From the NCBI GenBank assembly GCA_021396245.1, contig WNYE01000028.1, positions 1-64,000 on the forward strand: 64,000 nt of DNA, in the 5' to 3' direction. Numbering within the stretch: position 1 is the stretch's first letter; every line of letters starts with the position of its first letter. Source of the DNA: Sporothrix humicola (lineage: Eukaryota > Ascomycota > Sordariomycetes > Ophiostomatales > Ophiostomataceae). The notes under the pieces were generated by a model. The model was not told the DNA's origin and made no database searches. It saw only the letters and a list, made by a program, of their open reading frames with translations. This document shows, one piece after another, positions 1 to 11,398 of this stretch. Both the position numbers and the translations under genes were made by a program.

Positions 1-2792
1 ATACATGTAGAAGGGGGCGATGGGTTGGCATTCGATTTTGTCCTGCGTTCTTTTCCCCCTCTGGGTTTTCGTTTTGTATTTTTTTAATTTTTTTTTTTTT
101 TTTTTTTTGTTGTCTTTTTTTTTTTTTTTTTTTTTCGTTTGCTTTTTTTCTATTTCTTTTTTTTTATTCCCCAGGAAAGGTATATTTTATTTATCATAAC
201 TTTATGTCCTTAAACAGCACAACAGGTACAATGCAGCCACTGCTAGCTACCGTATCTCGTCGGAGGGATTCGGTGCTGCATCTCGCAGATAGCAAAGTTG
301 CACTCCTCTCTTTCTCTTGCCGACGTCCACTTTTCATGTTGTGCGACCAACGCAAACTGGCGGTGACAGCCTTTCATGCAAAGCACCGTTGTTCTGTTGT
401 GTTATTCTAATGTTCTTTCTTTCCGCTGTCAGACTACCTTGCGTGACAGGTTGTTTGTCTTCGACGAACACCGTACAAGCAAAAGCTGCCACGGAGGCAA
501 TCTCGGTTTCATTCGAACAACTGGGATGATTGACGTTTCTACCTGTAAATCCACGTGCCCAAAAGTGCGCTAAAAACCGCGGTAGGCCCATCTCGGCCGC
601 TAAGCTCGCTAAACCTTGGAACGGAAGGACCTTGGGGCGCTAGATTGAGGTCCATTTTACACTGTATCCACTCCCAATGGCCCTGTGCGAAATGGTGACT
701 GGGCCTTGTGCTCATCGTTTGGTAAATCGTCAAGATGCAGCTCCATAATAAAAGCCCACGAGCACGCCAGCTTGGATGTGCAGGCAACAGGTCGTCTCGC
801 GCCAAGGAAAGACATGCCGTAAGCTTCGAGGTAACAGGGGGTGTGAAATTTCGAACATGAACGCCTATAACTGAAGACAGCGAGCTTGGCAATGTTTTTT
901 CAAGGTGATAAATTAGTGATTTTTAAATCACCAATGTCTTGTCGATTTCCTGGGAGTCAAAGTCGAAGCCCAATGTATGTCCGCTTTATCCCAAAGTCAT
1001 ACTCACAAGGCGTAACTCACCGCTTTGTTCATGCATGAAAGGCACTTCAGGGCCGGCGAGGCGGGTAATTCTGTCTTCCAATTTGCTCTTGACTATCCCC
1101 CCTTGACAGATCAACATACTTCCGCCAAAATGCCGATAGACTGTTGCTGGATCCTGTATTTGAAAGCATAGAACACATTTTGGCCTCCTTTGGCGCCATG
1201 ATACCTTCAGAACACTTACTTCTACGGCTTCATCCGCGTGTTTTCATGTTTTGCTTTCCTATTTTTTTTTCGAAGAAAAATGAGTCTATTTCCACGTTGA
1301 CATCCCAACCGAGTGCAGAGAGACAGAGATAAATAAAGACCGGAAAGAAAAACAAAATCACGAAATACATACTCCACCGCCACTGCACCAAGGCCAGCGA
1401 GGCTGCAACAAGGCGTGATACTAGCCACTCCTGGCTCGACCTGCACCCCCTAATTAGCGACGACCAAGTATCTTCTACTCGGGGCATTCCCTCCTATCAA
1501 GTCAGTCCTAGTATACATGCAGATGCACGAAGGGGCACAGAAAATGAGCAGGAAGGGAAATCGTTGGCATTCAGGGGAACAAGTAGGACAGAGGGGAGAC
1601 CGGCGTTATTGTTGCAGCTTCTCGACAGTCCATCGTTCTTCCCGATTCTTGCCTTGTGTTGGCTCGGCGAGAAACAAAGACCCCACTTTGTTTTCTCTTT
1701 GTTTCTTTAAAAGAACGATCCCCCCCTTCCGTTTCGAAACGGCTTCCCCTTTCGTTTCCTAGATCAAGCTATTTCTTCAGTTTGAAGTGCCACCTTCACA
1801 TAGGCCCTCTCACATCTTTGAGCATCCTGACACCCATCCTCAGCTGGATACATCGTGACCTTCCACCAGTCCAGCAAATCGCTTCCACAGATCTTCGTTT
1901 TTAATGATATTCGTGAATATTTATATATTTTAGAATCACCTTCTTACTCATGTCGAGTGTGAGATAATACAACCGCCCCCAAGCCGGTTGTTTTGGATAC
2001 TTGGAGTCGACATTCATTTCACCCCTTAGAAACTTTTGTTTCCTCTCCCGCCTCCAAGTCCCAGAAGCCACCCACCTGGAAAAAACAACAGCCCAACAAT
2101 TCGCTTCCAAGGTAGAAACCGCCCTTACCACCTTTTCAGCTACAATTTTGTCTTGCCAAACCGATTCGAGCCAATTCAACTCGTCAATTTACCGTTTTGT
2201 TTTCCTCTCCTCTTCTCCTCTTCTCCTCTCCTCCTGTCTCCCTCACTCAGCTTGGACGTGCTCCCCGGCTGGACTTCCGGCCCGGGAGCACCTTGGAACA
2301 CCTACTCATTGTCGCTATCGTGAGATTCATTCGACTTGGATGGTGGAGCTGTTCAGACGGTTGGAGTGCTACTTCCCGTCTTACATCGCTCCTTCTCTCA
2401 CAGAAAATTCCTTCTTTCCTGTTTACATTCGACGAAGAAAGTGCCAGTCTATCCACAAACGCACAGTCGCACTTTCCCTTTGGCTGTGTATCTTACACCG
2501 CTCCTTCCGTTTTCGCCTCCTTTCACTCACCATCACTTTCTCATTCCTTGAACGTGCCTTCCCGCGACCCGCTCGATTACTGCATGAAAAGGGAAACCCA
2601 TAGTGGAGGGAAAACCCCAAGAAAGATTTCTTTCCTTGCCCCTGCCGTTCTATGAAATCTGGGTTGCGCAGGTACTCTACCCCAGAAAGGGCAAAATAAA
2701 CACCACCCACCCCTTATTTCATCTCGACCACATATAGCCCATCATCTATAACTACCGTCTCTCACAATCACGATATCCTTACCCCGGCCATC
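1..2792. other. Upstream region of the first C2H2 gene, no secure gene
   Basis: No convincing gene is visible. The first 170 bases are extremely T-rich, with long T runs between about 86 and 170. From about 2190 to 2790 the + strand is strongly pyrimidine-rich, including a TCCTC-type run near 2205-2240, the usual look of a fungal promoter and untranslated leader. The overlapping short reading frames here have low-complexity Ser/Phe/Leu/Pro translations and no recognisable domain. I read the last 600 bases as promoter and leader of the gene at 2793. Confidence 0.6.
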
Positions 2793-5276
2793 ATGTTGTC
2801 CTCAAGCAATGGCTTTAGCCACTCCAGCAACAACAGCAATAGCAACAGAAACCATACCCAGCCCAACAACATTCAGTACGGCACCAGTGGTACCACGGGC
2901 TACGAGCCTCATCCCAACGAAGACCCATCTTACGTTGATCCACATCTTCTCTCCCAGGGTGTAAACGACGGATACAATTCCAACGGACACAATCAACAAT
3001 TCCCACCGCAAGACAGTCCCCATCTCGCCTCTGACGATGTCGGTGATCTTGATCTGCGGGACGTCGATGAACTTTTCTGGAGCTTGCCAGCCAATCCAAG
3101 TCCATCACCCATCCAGCCGCTAATCCTTGGAGACGCCAGTGTACCAGATATGGGATTGCCTATGCAACAAGATCCAGCAGCCCAGCACTATCATCGTCAA
3201 TACGGCCCTACACCGGATCACAACACGGCTATGCCACAAACTCGACGAGGTCGGCGTACGCGCCAGCCAGCCACTTGGTCTGAAACGCATGCAGCTCGTG
3301 TCCAGCCCGTGAGCCGATCGCGCCTTCAGCAGCAGCAACACCAGCAGAGACTCCAGCAACAGCAGCGGTATTTTGCACACGGAATCGCCACGTCAACGAT
3401 AATAAACCATGATGCACAATCCGATACCATCTCTACTGCCAATACACACACGACCCCTCTGACCATTGACGAGCTCGCTCATCCAAGTTACCTCAGAAGT
3501 TCGAGCAACGCAACGAGCAGAAACGGCGACGGAACTCGGCCGACCTCGACAACCGATAACATTGACACCTCACAACTGGCAGGTGCACAGGACGCGCACA
3601 ATCCCAGTGGGGAATATGGCAGTTACAACTCCGCTGAGAACGGCGTTCATCACGGGCAAACCATGGAGCGTGACCCTACCCAGACGGCCGCGAAAATCGG
3701 CCATTATGGAGGTCGCTTCGATGACGTGAACTTTGAAGCTTCAAGACCCACTATTGGCCACAATCGTGTTTCCGCCGCCTTCAATGATCACGTCAGAAAC
3801 AGCCTTTCTTTCTTAGACTTCGACAGTCGCATTGTCAACGAGAACACAATCATAGGGACGGTGAGCCCAAACCATCCACAGGGGGCCATGAATGCCCCAA
3901 GGCCATATCCTGGTACCGCCGTAAGTGATCATGGGCACTACCTAGTCGACGATCGAGGCTCGATTATTCCCCCGCCTAGCCTACCATTTCAGGGCCAAAG
4001 TAGCACCGGCATAAATGGTGCATTATCGTCAGATCATTCAAACTATCCTCTGGACCCAACATGCCGGCCTACGGACGCATACTTTGGTAGCATTGCCAGC
4101 CATTTTGACACCGACCATTCCCAAAATTTCTCAATATATGGCACACAGCATCATTGGGGACACGGGACTCCATTCGAGATGTCATATTCAGCTCCTGGCC
4201 AAACGATTCCAACGGTCGAAGAACGCGAGTTGAACTACACGCCCCGTCCCCTCAGTATGTTCCAATTGCCTCTCATGGATACAGAGCAAGGTGAGGCGAC
4301 GGCACAGCCTCCAGTCTCAAACGTGGTACATCCTGATCAATGTACCGACGTCTCTGTCAGTGAAGCTACTGGTAGTTCTGCAATTGAACCACCTCAACGG
4401 GACAAAGGAAAAGGCAAGGAAAGGAGTTGGGCGGCAAAACCACAGCGTGAACTTGCCCCTAGCAACGCCTTAGCCTCATCTTCACGTCGACGAAATCTGC
4501 CCTGCACCCAGTGCCTTCCCCGTCGGATCGTCAACTTCGGCACAATGGAAGAGCTGCGCGTGCATATTTTTGATAAACACCGTTCGTGCTTCTTCAGATT
4601 TTCGGGTTGCAACAGAGCATTCTCGGAATCTGGGCAGTACACTCGGCATGTGACATCAATCCATTTTGATTGTAGAGCATCCAAATGCCCGGACTGCGGC
4701 AAGGTTTTTTCTCGTAAGGACAACCTGAAGGAACACATGTGGAGCTCGCACACGGACGATGATATCAAAGATGGAAGAAAGCGCCAGATAGGGCAGAGAC
4801 GGGCCAAAAAGAAGAAGAGCGGAACCGGCGGTGATGGCAGTGAAGGCTCGGCAAACCATGTTGCCTCTTCCCTGTCCACATCCCAGGCCCTCGCCCTTGC
4901 TGAATCGATAGAGGTCCGCGAAAGAGAGATCAACAGTGCAGTCAACGGCTCTGCCAACTCTGTGCTCCAGATTCCTACAAAAATACAGTGCGTCCCAAGC
5001 TGCGGCCAGGTTGTCTCAGGGGGGAAGTCGGCCTTGGAAGCCTTCATGAAGCACACTTTTGGCTGCCCGCACATCCGTGCCGCGATGGCAGCTGAGACGC
5101 CCAGTGGAGGTGAAAACCACAGTCCTTGGCCGCTCGAGAACATCACGGTCTGGCCAAACGAACGAGAGTCCATGACATTCTCAGCTTGGTGGGGGTCGAT
5201 TGGGATACTGGGGCACAATGAAGAGCCCTTCCCCCACCACAACGACGACGAAGACGATCACGGCGACCGGGCCTGA
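2793..5276 (+). CDS. C2H2 zinc-finger protein, fungal-specific, putative transcription regulator (827 aa)
   Basis: Single-exon gene. The start follows a pyrimidine-rich leader and is the first ATG of the long frame. Residues 1-560 are low complexity (Asn/Ser/His/Gln-rich, with a Gln-rich stretch at about 175-195). From Cys571 to about residue 650 there is a block of three zinc-finger-like units: a degenerate CTQC unit, a second Cys/His unit, and a canonical CPDCGKVF finger with C-x2-C-x12-H-x4-H spacing. A basic KK/RR segment follows. Near the C terminus a further Cys-containing motif ends in ALEAFMKH. This layout matches uncharacterised fungal C2H2 proteins; DNA binding is inferred from the fingers only. 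The gene at 11399 shares the same order of elements and is a distant paralogue. Codon use is less GC-biased than in the genes at 15-26 kb. Confidence 0.85.
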   Translation: MLSSSNGFSHSSNNSNSNRNHTQPNNIQYGTSGTTGYEPHPNEDPSYVDPHLLSQGVNDGYNSNGHNQQFPPQDSPHLASDDVGDLDLRDVDELFWSLPANPSPSPIQPLILGDASVPDMGLPMQQDPAAQHYHRQYGPTPDHNTAMPQTRRGRRTRQPATWSETHAARVQPVSRSRLQQQQHQQRLQQQQRYFAHGIATSTIINHDAQSDTISTANTHTTPLTIDELAHPSYLRSSSNATSRNGDGTRPTSTTDNIDTSQLAGAQDAHNPSGEYGSYNSAENGVHHGQTMERDPTQTAAKIGHYGGRFDDVNFEASRPTIGHNRVSAAFNDHVRNSLSFLDFDSRIVNENTIIGTVSPNHPQGAMNAPRPYPGTAVSDHGHYLVDDRGSIIPPPSLPFQGQSSTGINGALSSDHSNYPLDPTCRPTDAYFGSIASHFDTDHSQNFSIYGTQHHWGHGTPFEMSYSAPGQTIPTVEERELNYTPRPLSMFQLPLMDTEQGEATAQPPVSNVVHPDQCTDVSVSEATGSSAIEPPQRDKGKGKERSWAAKPQRELAPSNALASSSRRRNLPCTQCLPRRIVNFGTMEELRVHIFDKHRSCFFRFSGCNRAFSESGQYTRHVTSIHFDCRASKCPDCGKVFSRKDNLKEHMWSSHTDDDIKDGRKRQIGQRRAKKKKSGTGGDGSEGSANHVASSLSTSQALALAESIEVREREINSAVNGSANSVLQIPTKIQCVPSCGQVVSGGKSALEAFMKHTFGCPHIRAAMAAETPSGGENHSPWPLENITVWPNERESMTFSAWWGSIGILGHNEEPFPHHNDDEDDHGDRA

Positions 5277-5472
5277 ATCAACTTAAGAAAGTTCTTAATA
5301 CCTGAGCTGCTGCTGTCTCCTTCATTACCTTTGACCAAGTCCTCTTTTATCCTTCTTTGTTGTATTATTTCTGCGTCTTTTGCTTCTATTCTTGCCCACT
5401 GGCTATTTGATTTAAGAGGATGACCATATATTTGTTTGCTTTTTTCTTTTCTTCTTTCTCGTATTTTTTTGT

Positions 5473-5526
5473 ACGATTTACGATTCATGATATGATTTAT
5501 GATTTACGATTTACGATTTATGATAC
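5473..5526. repeat. Short degenerate tandem repeat (ATTTACG/ATTTATG)
   Basis: About seven imperfect copies of a 7-8 base unit (ACGATTT / ATGATTT) stand in a row in the 3' flank of the first C2H2 gene. It looks like a simple-sequence repeat. It is not the TTAGGG telomere repeat. Confidence 0.75.
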
Positions 5527-5880
5527 GACGCTTTTTTATTGTGTTTTGTATGTACCGATTTTTGTCCTGCTATTGCCCTTTTCTCTCTCTGTCTCTCTCA
5601 CATATTTTTGGTAATGTCACTTTTGCTAATGGAAATGCCCTATGCTCCTTAATTATGAAGATGGTGATTCTTCATTGATTAACTTTATGACTAAGTCGAG
5701 AGGGCACCACGCTGGTTTTGAAATGAGAATTATTACGTTTTTGGATACACTTTGCCAAGCCTCATGATCGCACACTCTTCCACAAAGTTATCTGCAGTTT
5801 CGAGAATTTCTTCAGCCCGCTCCACAGGGAATAAGTGACAGGCGGCTGCAATGCTCGATCAATTGATTTGTGTTATTATG

Positions 5881-5908
5881 TTTTTTTTTTTTTTTTTTTT
5901 TTTTTTTT
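5881..5908. repeat. Poly(T) homopolymer, 28 bases
   Basis: An uninterrupted run of 28 T follows ATG at 5878-5880. It is an intergenic homopolymer whose length is likely to be unstable or misassembled. A retroelement poly(A) tail read from the other strand is possible, but no element body is visible next to it. Confidence 0.8.
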
Positions 5909-8274
5909 CACAATGTCAAGTGGGCATCGGGTCATGCATGTCGCCACGTGTGCCGTACCTTCTTTACATCGTCTTTACTAGTTTTTCTTCTCCATGGCAC
6001 ATTCCTTAATACCTTTACCGCCTCACCGGTTGATCGAGGCGATCCCTGTCCCCGCCATGAGCACAAGCTGACCGCTGAGAAGAACAGTCCATCGGTTGCC
6101 CCTGGATTGGAGCTCCAAAGCTCCATATTTCGTGTTCAGGAATGTCCGAGCGGCGGCGGCAGTGAGCCACGGATGCCCAATCCGGCGGGAATAGTAGTCA
6201 AGTGATGGGATGATTGGCGGGATGTTATTTTGGAAGTGGATGGGAAGGAGCAGCTCTATTGATGCCCAATGTGGCAAAAAAAGCAATCAATAACACGTAA
6301 CTGGCTACCGGGATACATGGCTTACAAGTCATTATTATTATTTTTGGCATCCATGAAGAAAATTATTTATATACTATATAGAATGTCAGCTTCTTGTAAT
6401 TTCACTGTCATGGCAGACGGAAGGATAGATTAACTCATCAATGATTAAATGTTGAGGCTCTGTGTGGGCCAAACGGCTAAATGTGGCCCAGAATGTCGTC
6501 CGATAGCGCTGTAACACATCTTAATCAATTTAGTGCGTCGAGACATGGCATCTCGAGTCCACGATTGCACCACCTGGACGTCGTACACAGCATCGGGATA
6601 AATTATGTCGTTTTCTTGTGGTACCCTTAGCATTCATCCCTAGTCAAGACTCAAGCTCGGTATTCCTCGGAAGGATCGGTTTGTGCTCCTACCACCGAGC
6701 GAGGTGGAGTTTGGGCGTGTTTGTGTGATTCACCGCATGGGTGTTCTGTGTTGTGAATGCCTATGGCGTGGCATGTTTACAACGTATGCTCCAACTTCCC
6801 GCATAAATGGTCCTGCGCATATGATAGGAATAGCAGACAAAGGTCGTGAAATAGGACGCTATTGGTTGTGTTTGTTCGTCGCACAGATTTTTTGTCTTAC
6901 TGTCGGGCAATAAATGGAAAAGAAAAGAAAAAAGAAAATAAACGTCCGACAAAGGAAATAAGGTCCGCTGTTCGGAGCCGTCTCCTTTACCACCTCTTCA
7001 GTCTGAAAACCCGTGTCGAGACTTGTGGCTTGCTCTCTTGTGGAGCACCGTTCACTTTGCCCAACATTGTGCACATTGCCCGTAACATTTTATGAAGTAT
7101 TTTTAACTTGTCTCCTATGCTATATATGCATGCTCTTTGTCCATTTTTCTATTTTATACAGCTAGCCTCCTGCGGCATAGGATCGCCAGTCTGTTGATCA
7201 TCAGCCGTGTATACTGGTTTAGGTAACTGATGCTCGGCCTGTGCAAGACATAGCAGACATTAAAGTCGTCAACCTTTGACAGAGGAATAAAAAATAAAAA
7301 TAAAAACAGGAAATAGATAGACACACTGTCTTGTTTCAATCTCAGCTTAATAACAAGAGAAAACTTAAACCAAAATATTGTCGCATTTCATTGTTTATCT
7401 AGCTACATATTCAAAAGTTTTACTGCTATTCATGTTTGTTATTATATTATGTGCGGCATAACAGTCATCAAGTCACACTGCAGGAAGTGTGCGTACAGAT
7501 ATAACACAACAATAGATGTGACAACAGACAGACATGACAAAGGGCCAAAAAGACGACAGACAAGGTGGAGGGAGGACATGGGCTCTCAACTTTGTCCACT
7601 AAAGCCGATGCGAACCAGATTTTTTACCTGCTCTGGTTCGCAAATCTCAAAGGCTGCGGCTGAGGCTGCCGCTTGTCCTATTTTGTCCCACTACATGCAG
7701 AAGCTTCGGCCCTCTCTGCAGTAGCGACGTGTGTCCCAGAACTGTGATGGTTCGTTTTCGCCGGGCACGTATAAACAGCTCCGGTTCCTTTGAAAAATAA
7801 AGAAATATAATCGAAATATTACCGGAAGCGTTCTAGTGAGAAAGAAATCTGGTTTCTTGAGAACTCTATGCGCGTATAGCCACCAGGAAAAAGAAAACAT
7901 ATTGAAGGATTGATGTACGACAGTAGTCTACGTGGTCGACGTGTCGGGATTATTGTGTCTTGGTGACTTGATCTTTGGGCCCGGAGGTTGCTCCGTGTTT
8001 ATATTGTTATTATTATTTTCGGCCCACTGCTCATCATTTCGTATTTTTTTTTTCTTTAAATATATGTTTCCTACTTTTTCTAAGATATGTAGCATAACGT
8101 AACGGGCTTGGTGCGTGCAGATGGGTAGCTACTTGATAGACCGGATGCCTGCGCAATCGCACTTGCTTGCCACTTTTTCTCCTCTTCATTCTTAGTTCAT
8201 GTTGTGCGACAAGAAATAGCGGTGTCGACGTAGATGTCTTTTTTTGTTTTCCACTGTCAGTTGTCAGCTGTCAT

Positions 8275-8301
8275 TGTCAATTGTGTCAATTGTGTCAATT
8301 G
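8275..8301. repeat. Three tandem copies of TGTCAATTG
   Basis: A 9-base unit is repeated three times exactly, with CAATTG palindromes inside each unit. It lies in intergenic DNA with no gene within 2.9 kb, and no function is assigned. Confidence 0.75.
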
Positions 8302-11300
8302 TTTTGTTTGACCGCCCGGATAGTTCTACGTTGTTCTTTTGGTCATTATTACAGAGTTCTTTCTCGGGTCCTTGTCATATACTTCTGGTTTCCATTTTTC
8401 GGTTGCCCATTCGCCTAACCGGATTGGTGTGCTTCGGTTTTGTATTTTGTCTTGCAACTCGGTCATAGAGCAACGCATAGAACAACAATGCATGCGACAT
8501 ATCAAATGTGGGTAGTAGCTTCTGGATTAATTTTTGGGTTATTTGCATTTTGGGTCTTGTGGACGCCAACATACGACATAGAGCCTCGCCCTAATAACGT
8601 AAGCACGTGCAGTGGAGCAGATCCGTCCACTAAATCCACTAAACCCACTAAATAATGACGGATAACGGAAGGGCCCATGAGGCGCTAATTTAGGGGTCCC
8701 GTATTTAGGGGTCTAGGGGTTTGTTTATTCCATCGAAAACACCCCGTGGATACGGGTCGATCACGACATATCGTAGATATTATGGCACGGTATGTTTTCA
8801 ACGGACTCTGTTGTACGGAGTAGGCTGCATTGAGTTGCAAGAGGCAGATATTTATCTGTACAAAGCACAAGGTATTTGCAAGCAGTAAATTTTTTAGCCG
8901 TTGCGAAGAGCAGTATATTTCTGTGTCATTTGAATGCCGCACTGCCCCGTAGTCGATGTAACCCGAGGCAAACAATGGGACCGTGGACCGCTGAGCGTCT
9001 GGCGGAAGGCAGGGCGGGGCTTGCTCGGGTCAAGAGCCAGGTGCCAAGAAACAAGGCCGGCGGACGTCAGCAAGGCTGGCGACGAGCCAACCGTAGGCCG
9101 TGCTGCCGGATAGCTCCTTGTATCACGATAAAATCAAGGTCGGTGCCAACGCAAACTGTGGGCATGGGTGCTGCCATTTCCCCATCTTTCTATTTTTTTT
9201 TTTCCAATGCGTTTTTGCTGCGCATTCCCCGCTCACACACTTTCCAATGGAAGAATTGATGCCCAAGGAAATGTCATGCAGAGTCAATGGGGAACACACA
9301 ACGGTATGCAGGCTCTAGCCTTTTGAATAGAACCCAGGAGGCCTCGAATCTGTAGGTTTGATTGGGCGGGGCTCGAGTAAAGTTTCTGTCTTTTTTTTTG
9401 TGAATGAAATGCCTATCAACCTAGCAAGCATCTGAACTGCTGTTGAGAGAACCGCTTATTTTCTGTTCACCTCTATATGTGAATGGATGAGGTATCGTGC
9501 AACGGAAATTTCGATTCATGGTAGACATGTGCAGTTTGTTTTTCCAATCGAACGCTTGAAAATTTCGGATGTATGTCTTTCTTTCGCTGTACTGCCTGAT
9601 TTTTCTTGTTGTGAGTTTCGGAGTGGGAACGGTGCGATTTATACACAGAACATAATGGAGGAAAGTGAAGGAGACACCGGAATATGCGAGCGTGGATTGA
9701 GGCCTGAAGAGCGACGTAATGAGCGAGAAATGGTGCGGGAAAGCCGGGACGGCGCCGCATTGCTGCGGACAAGGTCGGAATTTTTGATGGCCTTAGTGGT
9801 CCGGCAGGGCATCCAGAGTGCAAGGCCGGGCTGGAAGGCTTGTGAGAGGCCGATCCGTAAAGAGGGCAGATTGGCAGGCGTTCTCTCTTCTCCCAGTCAG
9901 TCTAGCCCCATTACTGGTCACGAAAGGATGCTCTTGATTTTGGTTTTCGCAGCCAAGACTGACACTGAACAGCCCAAAATCTGCACCGGCTGTTGTACTG
10001 ACACCCTCTAAATCACCCCAAACCCCAAAACTCTCCTCTTTTTGTCTCTGTATCTTGTCCCCCTTCCCCAAGATATCCAATGACCCCTCCACTGCCCTCC
10101 ATATTGTCTTTCAGTGACTTTCCCTCATTGCACTCGGAGCCTTTAAAATCAGAAACCCCCCTTCATATCCTTCTTCGCTTTCTCCTTTGTATTTATTTTT
10201 TTCTTGCACAATTGTCTTTGATCTCTCATTGTCTAAGTTATCAGAATACAAAGCTGTCCTGAACGTTTTGCATCGCCGGCGTTAGCCTCAAGTATATGCT
10301 TCGGTGATCAACGAAACATCTTCCGGCTCTGATTATTTGGTCACCATTTTCATCGGCATCTTTCCCTTTCCCAGATTTCGTGGTCTCGCTGTCTCTTCTA
10401 CCACGACTTAAATTCTGGATTCTGGTTTTGTAAGGAAATCTTCTCGTTTTCTCACGCACCGGGTTTTGTTCATTGCCCCCAAGTTCCATTGAGTCTGGCC
10501 CTCCCGAGACAACACCATTTCTATCCCCAGCTAAGCATCTGGCTGCCCACTTCAGCTTCCACTTCAGCTTTTACCTTTCATCTCTACTTGGAGACTTTCT
10601 TCCACCTAACCTTGCAACGCTATTTCTAAGTCAGCTCTCTTAAAGCATCGCTTTTCACTCACAAACTCTCCATCGGCCCAAAGACCCCCGGGATTTCCAC
10701 CAAAGCTGCAATCCTCTTGTGCCACAGCTGACAAGCAAAGGTGCCTCTGTGCAATCTTTTGTCTGCAACTCAACAGACATCTCTCTCGACCTCCTTCCAA
10801 CTTTAAGTTCTGAGCTCAGCTGAGAGTTGGGGTGTTCCTTCCCGTCTTGAATTGCTCCCTCTGCATCGATACATTCGCTCCTTCTTCTTTTCAAAGACAG
10901 TGCTCTCCACACTGCCGAAACGAAAGGAGCAGCCACAACTCTTCACATCATCGGCCCCCACTGCATCCCCAAACGGAAGCCACCGACATACAACCTGCCA
11001 CGACCAGTTGACGCTAAACAGCGTCAGCCCCAGAAACACGTTTGAATCTGCTTGTCATTGAGGAAAGAGCAGTTCTGCACAGCCAGTCCAGTCGCTCCTT
11101 CTTGCACCTGCCTCTTGTGCGAACACTGCCGTTCACTCCTTCCTTGTTTGCCTCCTTCTTTCTCAATTTGCACCTCTTTTTGTCCCTTCCCCGTGGTGGA
11201 GGAAAGCGCAAGCCTTGAATCTAGAAACCTTTGCACTTGCCATAAACGGGAAGCAAAAGTCGCTCTACCCAAGGGGTCAAAACAAATTCCACCCACCCAC

Positions 11301-11398
11301 GTCCTCAACAGAGAACAGTCCCCCTTTCTCCTTACCCTACTCACAACACACACATATAATATATACGCTGGCCCACCCTCTCATCCCAATCAGTCAAC

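Larger units (their letters stand above)
5277..11398. other. 6.1 kb AT-rich intergenic region between the two C2H2 genes
   Basis: No gene can be supported. The region holds short degenerate ATTTACG repeats just after the first gene, a 28-base T homopolymer, AT-rich stretches around 6300-6420 and 7100-8100, and a small TGTCAATTG repeat. From about 10000 onward the + strand becomes pyrimidine-rich, which I read as promoter and leader of the gene at 11399. A short AT-rich element (ATAATATATA, about 11355-11365) lies only about 40 bases before that start codon, probably too close for a TATA box. The longest open frame (9487-10011, +) has no recognisable domain. Confidence 0.6.

Noticed and set aside
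5473..5526. Telomere-like repeat
   Set aside because: The ATTTACG unit is not the TTAGGG repeat, and it lies between ordinary genes.
9487..10011. 174-codon + frame in the intergenic region
   Set aside because: No domain, weak codon bias and poor context.
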